NCBI RefSeq assembly: GCF_009455635.1
Contig: NZ_QPER01000001.1
Coordinates: 2,852,001-2,916,000, forward strand
DNA from: Paraburkholderia agricolaris
Lineage (GTDB): Bacteria > Pseudomonadota > Gammaproteobacteria > Burkholderiales > Burkholderiaceae
Reading direction: 5' to 3'
DNA length: 64,000 nt
Below, piece by piece: positions 37,924 through 46,298 of the stretch. The stretch's first letter is position 1; every line of letters begins with the position of its first letter. Under the pieces are notes generated by a model. The model did no database searches and had not been told where the DNA came from. It saw only the letters and a program-made list of their open reading frames with translations. A program made the translations under genes and the position numbers.

Positions 37924-38868
37924 TTACCAGGCGACCGTCTCGGCGCGCCCACCCCGTATCACTTCGATACCGCTCTTTGTACTATTGGTGTTGCCAGCAA
38001 CCCGCGTCGGCGGCAGCGGCACATGCGGCAGCGCCGGCCGTACACCCGCGCCTGCCGAATTGCCGCTTCCCGACAAGGCGTCGAGCGACACGCCCGCCGC
38101 GGCGCGAGTCGAATCCTGCAGCGGCGCGCTTGCGCCGGCCACCGCTGCCGTTTTCAACACGGTTGGATAGGCCGGTAACACATTCTGATCGACTACTTCG
38201 GCATCCTTGGGATTGCGCAACGCGAAGATCAAACGGCCGGCGCTTTCGGCGAGCGTCAGGCGGTCCACGTCGGCGACCGGCACAGCCAGCACCGCGGTGC
38301 GCACCATGCCGTTCGGGTCACCCGGGTTGTCACTGCTTGTGGTTGCATTGCCGAACGCGAGCACGCGCACTTTCGACATCAGCAAGCGCGCCTGGGTACG
38401 ATCGATTTCACCGCCGTTGCCAACAGCGCCGTCGCGCTTGAGTGTGAAAAACACATCGACAAAATTACCGGGCCGCAGCCGGTTACCGACCGCGTTGCCT
38501 TCGTCGACCCTCACCGCCAACGCTCGCTCACCCGGATCGACACGCTCCGCGAGCCCCGACGACAGCTGGGTTTCAAGCACCGGCGAGTCCGCACCGATTT
38601 CCGCGTTCGGCACGCGGCCGGCCAGTTGCGCCGGATCGGTAAAGGCTCCGTTCGGATTGATCGGCAGCGACTGCACACGCAGTTCGTCGACGGTAATCGG
38701 CTTGCCTGCGGGCAGCGCGTGGGTCGCCACCACCACCGGGAAACTCGCCTGCGCTACAGGGGTCACGGCAACGGGCGCCGGGCGGCGCGACAGCATCCAC
38801 GCGAACAGGCCGAGCAGCAACGCGGCTACGATCAGCACCCCTGCAAGAATTTTTGTCAGATTCGGCAT
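37924..38868 (-). CDS. rcpC: RcpC/CpaB pilus-assembly protein
   Basis: 314 residues. N-terminal helix (about 8-26), then a SAF domain (VVATHALPAGKPITVDELRVQ region; written here only as two parts, ATHALPAGKPIT and VDELRV) and an RcpC/CpaB domain with RLRPGNFVDVFFTL. It sits in the periplasm and supports the secretin. It is the first of the large assembly genes after tadE. Confidence 0.88.
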   Translation of the reverse strand: MPNLTKILAGVLIVAALLLGLFAWMLSRRPAPVAVTPVAQASFPVVVATHALPAGKPITVDELRVQSLPINPNGAFTDPAQLAGRVPNAEIGADSPVLETQLSSGLAERVDPGERALAVRVDEGNAVGNRLRPGNFVDVFFTLKRDGAVGNGGEIDRTQARLLMSKVRVLAFGNATTSSDNPGDPNGMVRTAVLAVPVADVDRLTLAESAGRLIFALRNPKDAEVVDQNVLPAYPTVLKTAAVAGASAPLQDSTRAAAGVSLDALSGSGNSAGAGVRPALPHVPLPPTRVAGNTNSTKSGIEVIRGGRAETVAW

Positions 38869-38959
38869 GACGACTCACTGCTACGGTTAAACAATGCCGC
38901 GCCGGGCGAGCGTTCGCACCCGCATGGACGGACATAAAGGCTGGGAGCCGGCGCGTGCG

Positions 38960-39457
38960 TCACTGAATATTCTCCGGGTTGAGTTGTACAGTGGCGTTGC
39001 TCGACAGTGTGTTAGGCAGCGTGATGTTCATGAGTGGCAAGTTCGGCACGATCGGACTAGCCTGATAGTTGTAGGCGAGCAGGACATTCACGCACTGCAT
39101 GGTGTTATTAGGGCCGCAGGGTGCCGAAGAAGACGTACACTGCGCGGATTTCACCAGTGTCGCGATCACTAACTTTGCTGCCGCGCAGCCGGCGTTCCCA
39201 CGATTGACGAGCGCGGTTTGCAGCGACGTGTTGGCCTGCCAGTTCAGCGCGGCGCGCGCGCCTTCTTCCGCAGCGAGCGTCAGGTTCTGCTGCGCCACGA
39301 AAATCAGACTGAAGGTCACAATCCCGTACAGAATGATGAAGAACAGCGGGAACACCATCGCAAATTCAATTGCCGTGACGCCCCGTTGCGCGCGCGCGCG
39401 CAATACCCGGACGCGCTTGAGCGGCGCGCGCGCAGCATGGATCGAACATAGCTTCAT
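38960..39457 (-). CDS. tadE: TadE-like minor pseudopilin
   Basis: 165 residues. The segment QRGVTAIEFAMVFPLFFII (about 24-42) is a prepilin-type signature with the conserved Glu after the cleavage point, followed by one helix and a periplasmic domain with four cysteines (CTSSSAPC among them). It should be cut by TadV. ATG at 39457 overlaps the tadV stop (ATGA). Confidence 0.87.
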   Translation of the reverse strand: MKLCSIHAARAPLKRVRVLRARAQRGVTAIEFAMVFPLFFIILYGIVTFSLIFVAQQNLTLAAEEGARAALNWQANTSLQTALVNRGNAGCAAAKLVIATLVKSAQCTSSSAPCGPNNTMQCVNVLLAYNYQASPIVPNLPLMNITLPNTLSSNATVQLNPENIQ

Positions 39458-39954
39458 CGCAGCCCCCCGGGCAGCCCTTGCAGCACAAGCCATGCACTGG
39501 CGGCAACGGCAAGACACGCGGCGTACGGCGTAGAGGATTTACCGGCCAACTCGAAAGTCGCGCCGGGAGAACGGATCAGACCGGCGAGCCGCGTACGGGT
39601 CGTAATCAACAGCCAGAGCGCATGCACGCCCGCGGCGAGACTGGCCGCCATCCAAAGTCCGAGCAACGCATGCATCCCGCACCACGCGCCCATGACGGCA
39701 AACACCTTGACGTCGGCAGCGCCCATCACGCCGAGTGCGAAAAATGGCAGCAACGCGACCAGACCGATTAGTGCGCCAATGCCCGCCTGGGTCAACGACA
39801 CGCCAAAGGGCCCACACTGGAGAAACGCGCAGCAGAAAGCCGCCGCCAGACCGGCAGCGACAACTGAATTGGAAATACGTCGACTGCGGCAGTCACTTAT
39901 AGCGACCACCGCAGCCCAGGCGACAAATAACAAAGTACCGACAGAGACATTCAT
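39454..39954 (-). CDS. tadV: Prepilin peptidase TadV (CpaA)
   Basis: 166 residues with about five helices. The two catalytic aspartates are seen in VAISDCRSRRISN (near residue 20) and GAADVKVFAVMG (GxxD near residue 80). It cleaves Flp and TadE pre-proteins. ATG at 39954 is chosen because the frame upstream to 39999 has no hydrophobic start. Confidence 0.88.
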   Translation of the reverse strand: MNVSVGTLLFVAWAAVVAISDCRSRRISNSVVAAGLAAAFCCAFLQCGPFGVSLTQAGIGALIGLVALLPFFALGVMGAADVKVFAVMGAWCGMHALLGLWMAASLAAGVHALWLLITTRTRLAGLIRSPGATFELAGKSSTPYAACLAVAASAWLVLQGLPGGLR

Positions 39955-40095
39955 TTCGCACTCGACAGGCGAAGCAACGCCATGCGAATTGCAATGCAAT
40001 TCGCATTAACCAATTTGGCGGTGCGTTAGAAAACGCCGACGAAGCGAACAAACGTATTAACGTCAGTCGCTCCGCTGGACGTTTACAGGTTGCCC

Positions 40096-40275
40096 TTACG
40101 CTGCTGCCGGAACGACGATCAGAGCCTGGACCGCATTCAACACGGTTTTGAGGCTCGTGCCGATGTTTGTTACCGACGTAGCAATGACGAGTACTACTAA
40201 CCCCGCGATCAAACCATACTCGATGGCCGTCACGGCCCGGTTATCTCTCAGGAAGCGTTTGGCGAACTTTTTCAT
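40096..40275 (-). CDS. flp: Flp-type pilin
   Basis: 59 residues: MKKFAKRFLRDNRAVTAIEY, then GLIAGLVVLVIATSV and a short tail ending in VVPAAA. The processing signature is TAIEYGLIAG with Glu and Tyr at the expected +5/+6 positions, and a single hydrophobic helix follows. It is the major pilin of the Tad pilus built by the downstream genes, 141 bp before tadV. Confidence 0.93.
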   Translation of the reverse strand: MKKFAKRFLRDNRAVTAIEYGLIAGLVVLVIATSVTNIGTSLKTVLNAVQALIVVPAAA

Positions 40276-40420
40276 TTTTACCCTCGGACTTTCATTTATT
40301 TCGTTTGTTTACGTGCTGCTTCGGATGACGGAGTCTTGAGCGCTACGGGACCATTGGTCTCTCATTCCTGGTCCTGCTTGTTGCGCCGCAGAAGCACCGC
40401 CTTGCAGCCGGCTTCAATAA

Positions 40421-40445
40421 AACAGATGTCTGTTAGCTGTCTGTT
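40421..40445. promoter_or_regulatory. Operator-like repeats in the flp leader
   Basis: AACAGATGTCTGTT (40421-40434) is a near-perfect palindrome with 6-bp arms, and TGTCTGTT recurs in direct orientation at 40438-40445 after 3 bp. It lies between the flp promoter and its start codon, where a repressor would block transcription. Confidence 0.45.
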
Positions 40446-40486
40446 CGATTACGCACCTCCCTCGTCAATCCTTGATGCTTTCGGGT

Positions 40487-40515
40487 TTTATAGCCGAACA
40501 ATCATATTTAAGCAA
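40487..40515 (-). promoter_or_regulatory. flp: Sigma-70 promoter candidate for flp
   Basis: Minus strand TTGCTT (40515-40510), 17-nt spacer, TATAAA (40492-40487). It lies about 210 bp before the flp start, giving a long 5' leader. Confidence 0.5.
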
Positions 40516-40682
40516 TTGTCCGCTGCCCTTAGCCCCACACCATATGCGTTTTGATGTCGTACTCAGGTTAACGGCAGTTCGTGCGTTGCAGCACATAGGA
40601 ATAACCATGAGTTAGATTCGCTGCACTAATTATTTGTTTGAACAGAACGTTTCAAGCGCAAGAAACCCTCTCGCTGCGCTTG

Positions 40683-40728
40683 CGTTACGCCGTGTTTCGT
40701 AACGGCGCGCGCGGCTCGTTACGTTACG
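40683..40728. repeat. Cluster of four CGTTACG heptamers
   Basis: CGTTACG at 40683-40689, its inverse CGTAACG at 40698-40704, and two overlapping copies at 40717-40723 and 40722-40728. The first pair forms an inverted repeat with an 8-nt gap. Position 140-190 bp upstream of the sigma-54 promoter fits an enhancer-type activator site. Confidence 0.6.
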
Positions 40729-40869
40729 CAGCCCCCGCAAACGTTTAGCGGATTGATATTCGCACGCTATATCCGAGTTAGCGGGCACTCCATCAATTCC
40801 TCGCAAAGCCATATCAGATATGGCTTCACGCCCTTCAGTAAAAAAATATCCTGCATTACTCAGTCGAAA

Positions 40870-40885
40870 TGGCACGGCTCATGCA
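40870..40885 (+). promoter_or_regulatory. Sigma-54 (RpoN) promoter before the repeat lipoprotein gene
   Basis: TGGCACGGCTCATGCA matches the sigma-54 pattern TGGCACG-N4-TTGCA with the exact GG-to-GC spacing and one change (A for T in the -12 box). Transcription would start near 40895, 40 bp before the ATG at 40935. Confidence 0.6.
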
Positions 40886-40934
40886 GAGATACGCACGCAG
40901 CAACACCCAATAACACATGCGATGCGAGGGCGAC

Positions 40935-42443
40935 ATGAACATTCAAACGGCCAACACTACAGTACGAACAACCCTGATTGCGGCCAGCGTGGCAGCGATG
41001 CTTTCTCTTGGCGCTTGCGGGGGCTCCGGAACCCTAAGTTCCGGTACCGGCAGCAACAGCACCGGCAGCGGTTCCGCCGGTGGCACCCTGTCCACCAGCG
41101 GCACCGGAGGCACCAGCGGTACCAGCGGCAGCGGCTCGATGGGTTCGGGCGGTTCCGGCTCCACCTCCGGCAGCACCAATTCGGGAAGCAGCTCGGGTAC
41201 GGACAGCGGAACGGGAACAGGTACGACCCCAGTCGCGAATGCGCTCGGCACAGTCATCGGCAATTCCAGCGGCGTGGTCAGCGATGTCGGCGCGACGGTC
41301 TCGAGCATCGGCACCGTGATCGGCTCGCAAAACCTGCCCGGCGTCAGCTCGCAAACCACCCAGGCCGCCGGCGGCATCGTGCAGCAAGTCGGCTCGGCAG
41401 TCTCGACGCTCGGCAACGGCGTATCGCAAGGACTCGGCCAACTCGGCACCGGCGGCAACGCGGTCGGCACAACGGTCTCGAGCCTCGGTGGCGTGGTCGG
41501 TCATGTCGGCGGCGCCGTGACGGACGCGGGCAACCTCGTGACCAGTCTCGGCAGCGGCCCGCTCGCGCCGTTGGCAGCGGTCACCACCCCACTCGGCGGT
41601 GTCGTCGATACGCTCGGCGGTGCCGTGACCAACGCCGGCAACACGCTCACCACCGCACTCTCGACGGGTCCGGTTCAGCAGATCACGCAAACACTCAGCA
41701 CCGCGATCACACCGATTACGTCGATGGTCGCAGCGACCACGCAGACGGTCGGCAACACGACAGGCCTCGGCGCACCGCTGAACGGTCTGCTCTCGACACT
41801 CGGCGGTGGCCTGGGCAAGGCCGGCACGCTGATAAGCGCAACCGGCGGCAATCCGATCACAGCCGCTCTTGGCCATACGGTCACCGATACGGGCACCACG
41901 GTCGCATCGTTGGGCGGTCTGCTCACCGGCGGCACCAGCGGCAATCCGCTCGCTCCGCTCACCAGCGTGCTCGGTGGCTTGACCGGCGGCTCCAGCAGCG
42001 GCCCGCTCGCCCCGCTCACCAGCGTACTCGGTGGCTTGACCGGCGGCTCCGGCTCCAGCAGCAACCCGCTCGCTCCGGTTACCGGCTTGCTCGGCGGCTT
42101 GACGGGCGGCCTTGGCGGCGCCTCGAGCGGCAGCAGCCCGCTGGCACCTGTTACCGGTCTGCTCTCGAGCGTGACCAACGGCCTGAGCAGCGCGACCGGC
42201 GGCAGCAGCAGCCCGCTTGCCCCGGTTACCGGCCTGCTCTCGAGCGTGACCGGTGCGCTCGGCGGCGTCACCACCACGGCAGCCGCCACGCCGGCCGCGA
42301 CGACCAGCACCACCTCGACCACCTCGAGCCCCGGCCTCTCGCTGTCGAGCACCAGCGGCAAGGGATCGTCGGCCAGCAACCCGCTCGCCCCGGTGACGTC
42401 GCTCCTCGGCGGCCTGCTCGGCGGTCTGGGTGGGAAGAAGTAA
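40935..42443 (+). CDS. Gly/Ser/Thr-rich repeat lipoprotein A
   Basis: 502 residues, function unknown. Signal peptide with lipobox LGAC (Cys28) and Gly at +2, which favours the outer membrane. Then a Gly/Ser/Thr linker (about 29-95), a middle domain of pseudo-repeats rich in LG, TV and SS (about 97-330), and a C-terminal set of six repeats built on PLAP[LV]T-[SG][VL]LGGLTGG (about 337-497). There are almost no charged residues and no Cys after the lipobox. Automated annotation sometimes calls such proteins collagen-like, but Gly-X-Y triplets are absent. ATG at 40935 has GAGGG; a sigma-54 promoter lies just upstream. A paralogue follows in tandem. Confidence 0.85.
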   Translation: MNIQTANTTVRTTLIAASVAAMLSLGACGGSGTLSSGTGSNSTGSGSAGGTLSTSGTGGTSGTSGSGSMGSGGSGSTSGSTNSGSSSGTDSGTGTGTTPVANALGTVIGNSSGVVSDVGATVSSIGTVIGSQNLPGVSSQTTQAAGGIVQQVGSAVSTLGNGVSQGLGQLGTGGNAVGTTVSSLGGVVGHVGGAVTDAGNLVTSLGSGPLAPLAAVTTPLGGVVDTLGGAVTNAGNTLTTALSTGPVQQITQTLSTAITPITSMVAATTQTVGNTTGLGAPLNGLLSTLGGGLGKAGTLISATGGNPITAALGHTVTDTGTTVASLGGLLTGGTSGNPLAPLTSVLGGLTGGSSSGPLAPLTSVLGGLTGGSGSSSNPLAPVTGLLGGLTGGLGGASSGSSPLAPVTGLLSSVTNGLSSATGGSSSPLAPVTGLLSSVTGALGGVTTTAAATPAATTSTTSTTSSPGLSLSSTSGKGSSASNPLAPVTSLLGGLLGGLGGKK

Positions 42444-42627
42444 GCCATGCGGCCGCAGCCGTCGAAAGAAGCGCGGTCACCAGTACCCGGAGTGCGGCCC
42501 GCCAGCTGTACTCCGGCTCTGCCGGAACCTGGCTGAATTGAGCCGCGCCGCTCAAACACCCGTTACACCGGCGCACGGAAACAACGCACACGACATCCAG
42601 AAGACACTGAGACACTGAGGAGCACAC

Positions 42628-44070
42628 ATGTCCACCCAACGTTTTTTTTCTCTCCATGCGGCATGCGCGACCGTGTCGTCGTTGCGCGCACCGTTGATCG
42701 CCGTAGCGGTCGCAGGCTTGCTCGCCGCGTGTGGCGGCAATGGCGTCACTGTGCCATCGAGCGCGTCCGGCAGCGGTAGCGCCGGCGGCGGCGGTACGAC
42801 CAGCGGCGGGCCGCCCACCACCTCGACGTCGAGCACCAACGGCGTCGCCACCGCCGCTGCAAAGACCACCAGCGACCTCGGCAACGCGATCGCCTCGCAG
42901 ACCATTCCAGGCCTCAGCCCGCAAGTCACGCAAGGTCTCGGCAACGCCGTCTCGAGTACCAGCACCACGCTGAATTCGCTCGCCAATGCGGTGAGCGACG
43001 GCGTCGGGCAAATCGGCGTGACCTCCAATCCGGTCGGCACCACGGTCGCCGGACTCGGCTCGGTGGTCAGCTCGACGAGCGGTGTCGTGCAAGGTCTGAG
43101 CACGACGGTCGGTGGCCTCGGCACCGGCAATCTCGCGCCGCTCTCGCCGCTCACCACGCCGTTGGCAAGCGTGCTTTCCACCACCGCCGGCGCGCTGAAC
43201 GCGGGTGGCGCGACTCTCGGCAATACGCTGGCCTCGGTACCGGTGCAACAGATCACCCAGCCGCTCAACACCGCGATCACACCGATCGTGCAGACCGTCG
43301 GACTCGTCACGCAGACGGTCGGCACGCAGACCGGCCTCGGCGCGCCGGTCGGCGGCCTGCTTGCGCAAATCGGCGGCGCGGTGAGTTCGGCCGGCACGCA
43401 AGTCGGCGCGACCACGAAGAATCCGCTCGGCGCCGATGTCGGCAACCTGGTCAGCTCGCTCGGCAACACGGTGACGAACGCCGGCGGCCTCGTCAATCCG
43501 AACGGCCCGAATGGCGCGAATCCGATTCCCGGCTTGATTACGAGCCTCGTCGGCAGCACCAACGTCGCCGTCGTCAATGGGCCGCCTGCCAACGGCAGCC
43601 CGTTCGGCCCGCTGCAAAACACGCTCGCGAGTCTCGGGCTCGGCAACAACCCGCTCGGCTCGGTCTCGACCCTGCTCGGCGGCACACCGCTGTCAGGCCT
43701 GACCTCGGCACTGGGCGGCACGCCCCTGAGCGCGCTGACGTCGGGAACGGGCGGCTCGCCGCTCGGTTCGCTGACCTCACTGCTGGGCGGCACGCCTTTG
43801 AGTTCGCTGACTTCGACGTTGGGTGGATTGGGCGGCACGGGTAGCGCATCGAATCCGCTGTCGTCGCTGACCGGCGCGCTCTCCGGCGTTACCAGCAGCA
43901 CCTCGGGCAGCAGCGGCGGCCCGCTCGCCCCCGTAACCGCCCTCGTCGGCCAGTTGACCGGCGCACTCAGTTCGGCGGCCGGCTCGACGAGCAGTTCGGG
44001 CAACTCCAGCAGCGCAACAGGTGGCTTGACGACACTGCTCGGCGGCCTGCTGCCGGTGAGCCATAAGTAG
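42628..44070 (+). CDS. Gly/Ser/Thr-rich repeat lipoprotein B
   Basis: 480 residues, tandem paralogue of lipoprotein A. Lipobox LAAC (Cys35). It shares the middle domain (for example VQQITQ..NTAITPI and TQTVG..TGLGAP) but its C-terminal repeats are of the form PL[SG][AS]LTS-LGG, ending in a single PLAPVT copy and a basic tail. A 184-bp gap separates it from A, with a GAGGAG ribosome site and a 9-bp tandem GACACTGA[GA] just before the start. Probable role: surface adhesin or matrix component (inferred from composition and context). Confidence 0.85.
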   Translation: MSTQRFFSLHAACATVSSLRAPLIAVAVAGLLAACGGNGVTVPSSASGSGSAGGGGTTSGGPPTTSTSSTNGVATAAAKTTSDLGNAIASQTIPGLSPQVTQGLGNAVSSTSTTLNSLANAVSDGVGQIGVTSNPVGTTVAGLGSVVSSTSGVVQGLSTTVGGLGTGNLAPLSPLTTPLASVLSTTAGALNAGGATLGNTLASVPVQQITQPLNTAITPIVQTVGLVTQTVGTQTGLGAPVGGLLAQIGGAVSSAGTQVGATTKNPLGADVGNLVSSLGNTVTNAGGLVNPNGPNGANPIPGLITSLVGSTNVAVVNGPPANGSPFGPLQNTLASLGLGNNPLGSVSTLLGGTPLSGLTSALGGTPLSALTSGTGGSPLGSLTSLLGGTPLSSLTSTLGGLGGTGSASNPLSSLTGALSGVTSSTSGSSGGPLAPVTALVGQLTGALSSAAGSTSSSGNSSSATGGLTTLLGGLLPVSHK

Positions 44071-44155
44071 TCCGCATAAGTTGCAGATCTATGCCGCGTG
44101 CATAGGACGTCGTTTCTGACGCCCCGTTACACAGTGCGCATGGCAGTTCGCCTTA

Positions 44156-44207
44156 TCACGTGCTCCGCGCTTGTGCAGATGATGCTCAAGCCCAACGGAG
44201 CACGTGA
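44156..44207. promoter_or_regulatory. Long hairpin between lipoprotein B and the TpsB gene
   Basis: TCACGTGCTCCG (44156-44167) pairs perfectly with CGGAGCACGTGA (44196-44207), and an inner GCTTG/CAAGC pair (44169-44173, 44187-44191) extends the stem. No T-run follows on either strand, so it is probably an mRNA processing or control structure, or an operator with CACGTG cores. Confidence 0.6.
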
Positions 44208-44317
44208 CGTAATACATGCAAGCATGGCAGTATGCGTCGAGCCACACATAAGCGATCGCGACCAGCCCGGCCAGGCGGCGCGTCCGCAAGACAAGAACGG
44301 CATACGAGGAAAATCCG

Positions 44318-46024
44318 ATGAAACTCGGGTACGGTAGTAAATGGACCCTCCTGCTCGCTGCGATTGCGGCAAGCGCGATGCAGGTAGACGCACAAGCGCA
44401 GTCACGCCCGGCTGGCCCGACAGGCGGCAACCCACTCGATTCGCTGCCGCAGATCAAGGCACCCGATAAGGGCCCGAACGTGACCATGCAGGTTGCACCG
44501 CAAGCCCCGCAACTTCAGGAACTGCTGGCCCGCCATCTGACGCCCTCCAAGATCCAGGTCGAGGGCGTGAAATCCATTCCGTTCGATGAAGTCGCGCAGC
44601 GCTTCACGCCGCTCGTCGGCAAGGACACCACGATTGGCGATCTGATTCAGGTCGCCAACGGCGTCACCAAGCTGTATCAGGATCGCGGCTACGCGCTCTC
44701 GTTCGCGTTCATTCCCGCGCAGACCTTCGAGGGCGGCGTGGTACGCGTGACGGTGGTGGAAGGCTACGTCTCCACGGTCAAGGTGACGGGCAAGGCGGGG
44801 GCGGTGGAAGACAAGATCCGCGCGATCGCGGACCACATCGTTGCCGACCGGCCGCTCAGGCGCGCCACCTTCGAGCGTTACGTCAATGTGCTGGGCCTGC
44901 TGCCCGGCGTGAAGGTCGCGGCCAACGTGCCGCCGCCGCAAAATACCGACGGCGCCACGACGCTCGAACTAAACGTCGATCGCAAACCGTTCGACGTCAG
45001 CACCGGTATCGACTTCAACCACCCCGGCGTGCAAGGCTTGCTGACCGCCACCGAGAATGGCCTCACCGCGCTTGGTGAACAACTGAGCGTGTCGGCCTTG
45101 CTGCCGAAGGGCCGTGACAACGTCACCTATCTCGCCGCGCACGCCACGGTGCCGATCGGCAGCGACGGCTTGATCGGGAAGATCGACGCAACGCACTATC
45201 GCGGCAATCCGGTCGACAATCCCGGCCTGCCCTCCTACATCCAGCGCACGGTCATCAACGACAAGATCGGCGGCTCACTGGCCTATCCGATCCTGCTGAA
45301 CAACAAGCAAAGCGTGATCGGCACGGCCTCCGTCTACGCGTCGCACGACGAGGACAGCTACAACAATCAGCAAACCGGCGCGCAGCTCGGCTTTCGCTCG
45401 CAGGTGCGGGTGTTGCAACTGCAGGCCGATTACGTGAACGTGGAAACCGGCCAGGTGCGCCGCGCAAGTATCACGGTAGCAAAGGCATTCGATATTCTGG
45501 GGGCATCGAAATCCGGCGACACGAACGTGCCAGGCACCACCGTCACGAATCCGGCGTCGATTAACTTCGTGCGGACCGGCGCAAGCTTTTCGCAAACCAA
45601 CGAGTGGCCGTTGAAGATCGGCACCGCGGTTTCGTTAACCGGCCAATACAGCGCCGTCTCGCTGCCGACGTCGGAACAGATCTCGTTCGGCGCGCAACGC
45701 TTCGCGCAGGGTTATCAACCGGGTGAAGCATCGGGCGATTCGGGCTGGGGCGCGATGTTCGAAGTCAACCGGGGGTTTACACCGGGCTTCACCTATCTGC
45801 GCACCTTCACGCCCTACGTGTCATTCGACATGGCCCGCGTCTACCTGCACGCGGGAACGCCATCGCCGTCGAGGCTGTCGTCGATTGCATTCGGATTCCG
45901 GATCTCGGACGCGAAGTATTACAGCCTGGACCTGTCGGTAGCCAAGGCAATCGGCGACGCGCCGGTGGAGAGCACGTCACGCAGCCCACGCATCAACGCG
46001 ACGTTCTCGTATCAGTTGAACTGA
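44318..46024 (+). CDS. TpsB/FhaC/ShlB-family outer-membrane transporter
   Basis: 568 residues. Signal peptide (cleavage near VDAQA), a proline-rich linker, a POTRA region (about 75-200: KIQVEGVKSIPFDEVAQRF and VVRVTVVEGYVSTVKVTG) and a 16-strand-type barrel ending in FSYQLN. The conserved barrel motif is seen as FGAQRFAQGYQPGEA (VRGY position reads AQGY). Two-partner systems export a large TpsA with an N-terminal secretion domain; none lies next to this gene. Upstream are two repeat lipoproteins without such a domain, downstream a DUF2147 gene. ATG at 44318 follows CGAGGAAAA. Confidence 0.87.
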   Translation: MKLGYGSKWTLLLAAIAASAMQVDAQAQSRPAGPTGGNPLDSLPQIKAPDKGPNVTMQVAPQAPQLQELLARHLTPSKIQVEGVKSIPFDEVAQRFTPLVGKDTTIGDLIQVANGVTKLYQDRGYALSFAFIPAQTFEGGVVRVTVVEGYVSTVKVTGKAGAVEDKIRAIADHIVADRPLRRATFERYVNVLGLLPGVKVAANVPPPQNTDGATTLELNVDRKPFDVSTGIDFNHPGVQGLLTATENGLTALGEQLSVSALLPKGRDNVTYLAAHATVPIGSDGLIGKIDATHYRGNPVDNPGLPSYIQRTVINDKIGGSLAYPILLNNKQSVIGTASVYASHDEDSYNNQQTGAQLGFRSQVRVLQLQADYVNVETGQVRRASITVAKAFDILGASKSGDTNVPGTTVTNPASINFVRTGASFSQTNEWPLKIGTAVSLTGQYSAVSLPTSEQISFGAQRFAQGYQPGEASGDSGWGAMFEVNRGFTPGFTYLRTFTPYVSFDMARVYLHAGTPSPSRLSSIAFGFRISDAKYYSLDLSVAKAIGDAPVESTSRSPRINATFSYQLN

Positions 46025-46298
46025 GGCTCGACAGTGCCGCGTCCTGATTAGAGGTTCCACTATCAAAAGGCGCGCGCACTTTCATGCGCACTTCACGTAT
46101 TCTGCGCTGGTGATATGCAGCCCGCGGCATTCGAGCCGCGAGTCGCAGAACGATGTAGCCGAAGCTGAACCTGAGGGCCATGCCGGATACACCAGGCATC
46201 ACGGCGACCGGAAGTTGAAAACCGCCCGAGATGTCCGAGATGTTAATAACGCCGCGCGACCATGATCGCGCCGTCTTTAATCAAGGAGGAAGACAACC

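Larger units (their letters stand above)
40276..40934. other. Divergent regulatory region between flp and the repeat lipoprotein genes
   Basis: 659 bp with no supportable gene, AT-richer than average. It holds, left to right, an inverted/direct repeat set at 40421-40445, a minus-strand sigma-70 promoter at 40487-40515, a cluster of CGTTACG heptamers at 40683-40728, a near-palindrome CCGCAAACGTTTAGCGG at 40735-40751 and a plus-strand sigma-54 promoter at 40870-40885. The layout suggests shared control of the pilus and the lipoprotein genes. Confidence 0.6.

Noticed and set aside
40500..40530. Sigma-54-like string upstream of flp on the minus strand
   Set aside because: The GG to GC distance is 14 bp; a sigma-70 reading of the same stretch fits better.
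41940..42440. Regular DNA repeats that might suggest a CRISPR array or a collagen gene
   Set aside because: The repeats are in frame and encode PLAPVT-GGLTGG units; there are no unique spacers and no Gly-X-Y triplets.
42552..44003. Minus-strand open frame opposite lipoprotein B
   Set aside because: Mirror of the repeat gene; Pro/Val/Glu-rich translation arises from the complementary repeats.
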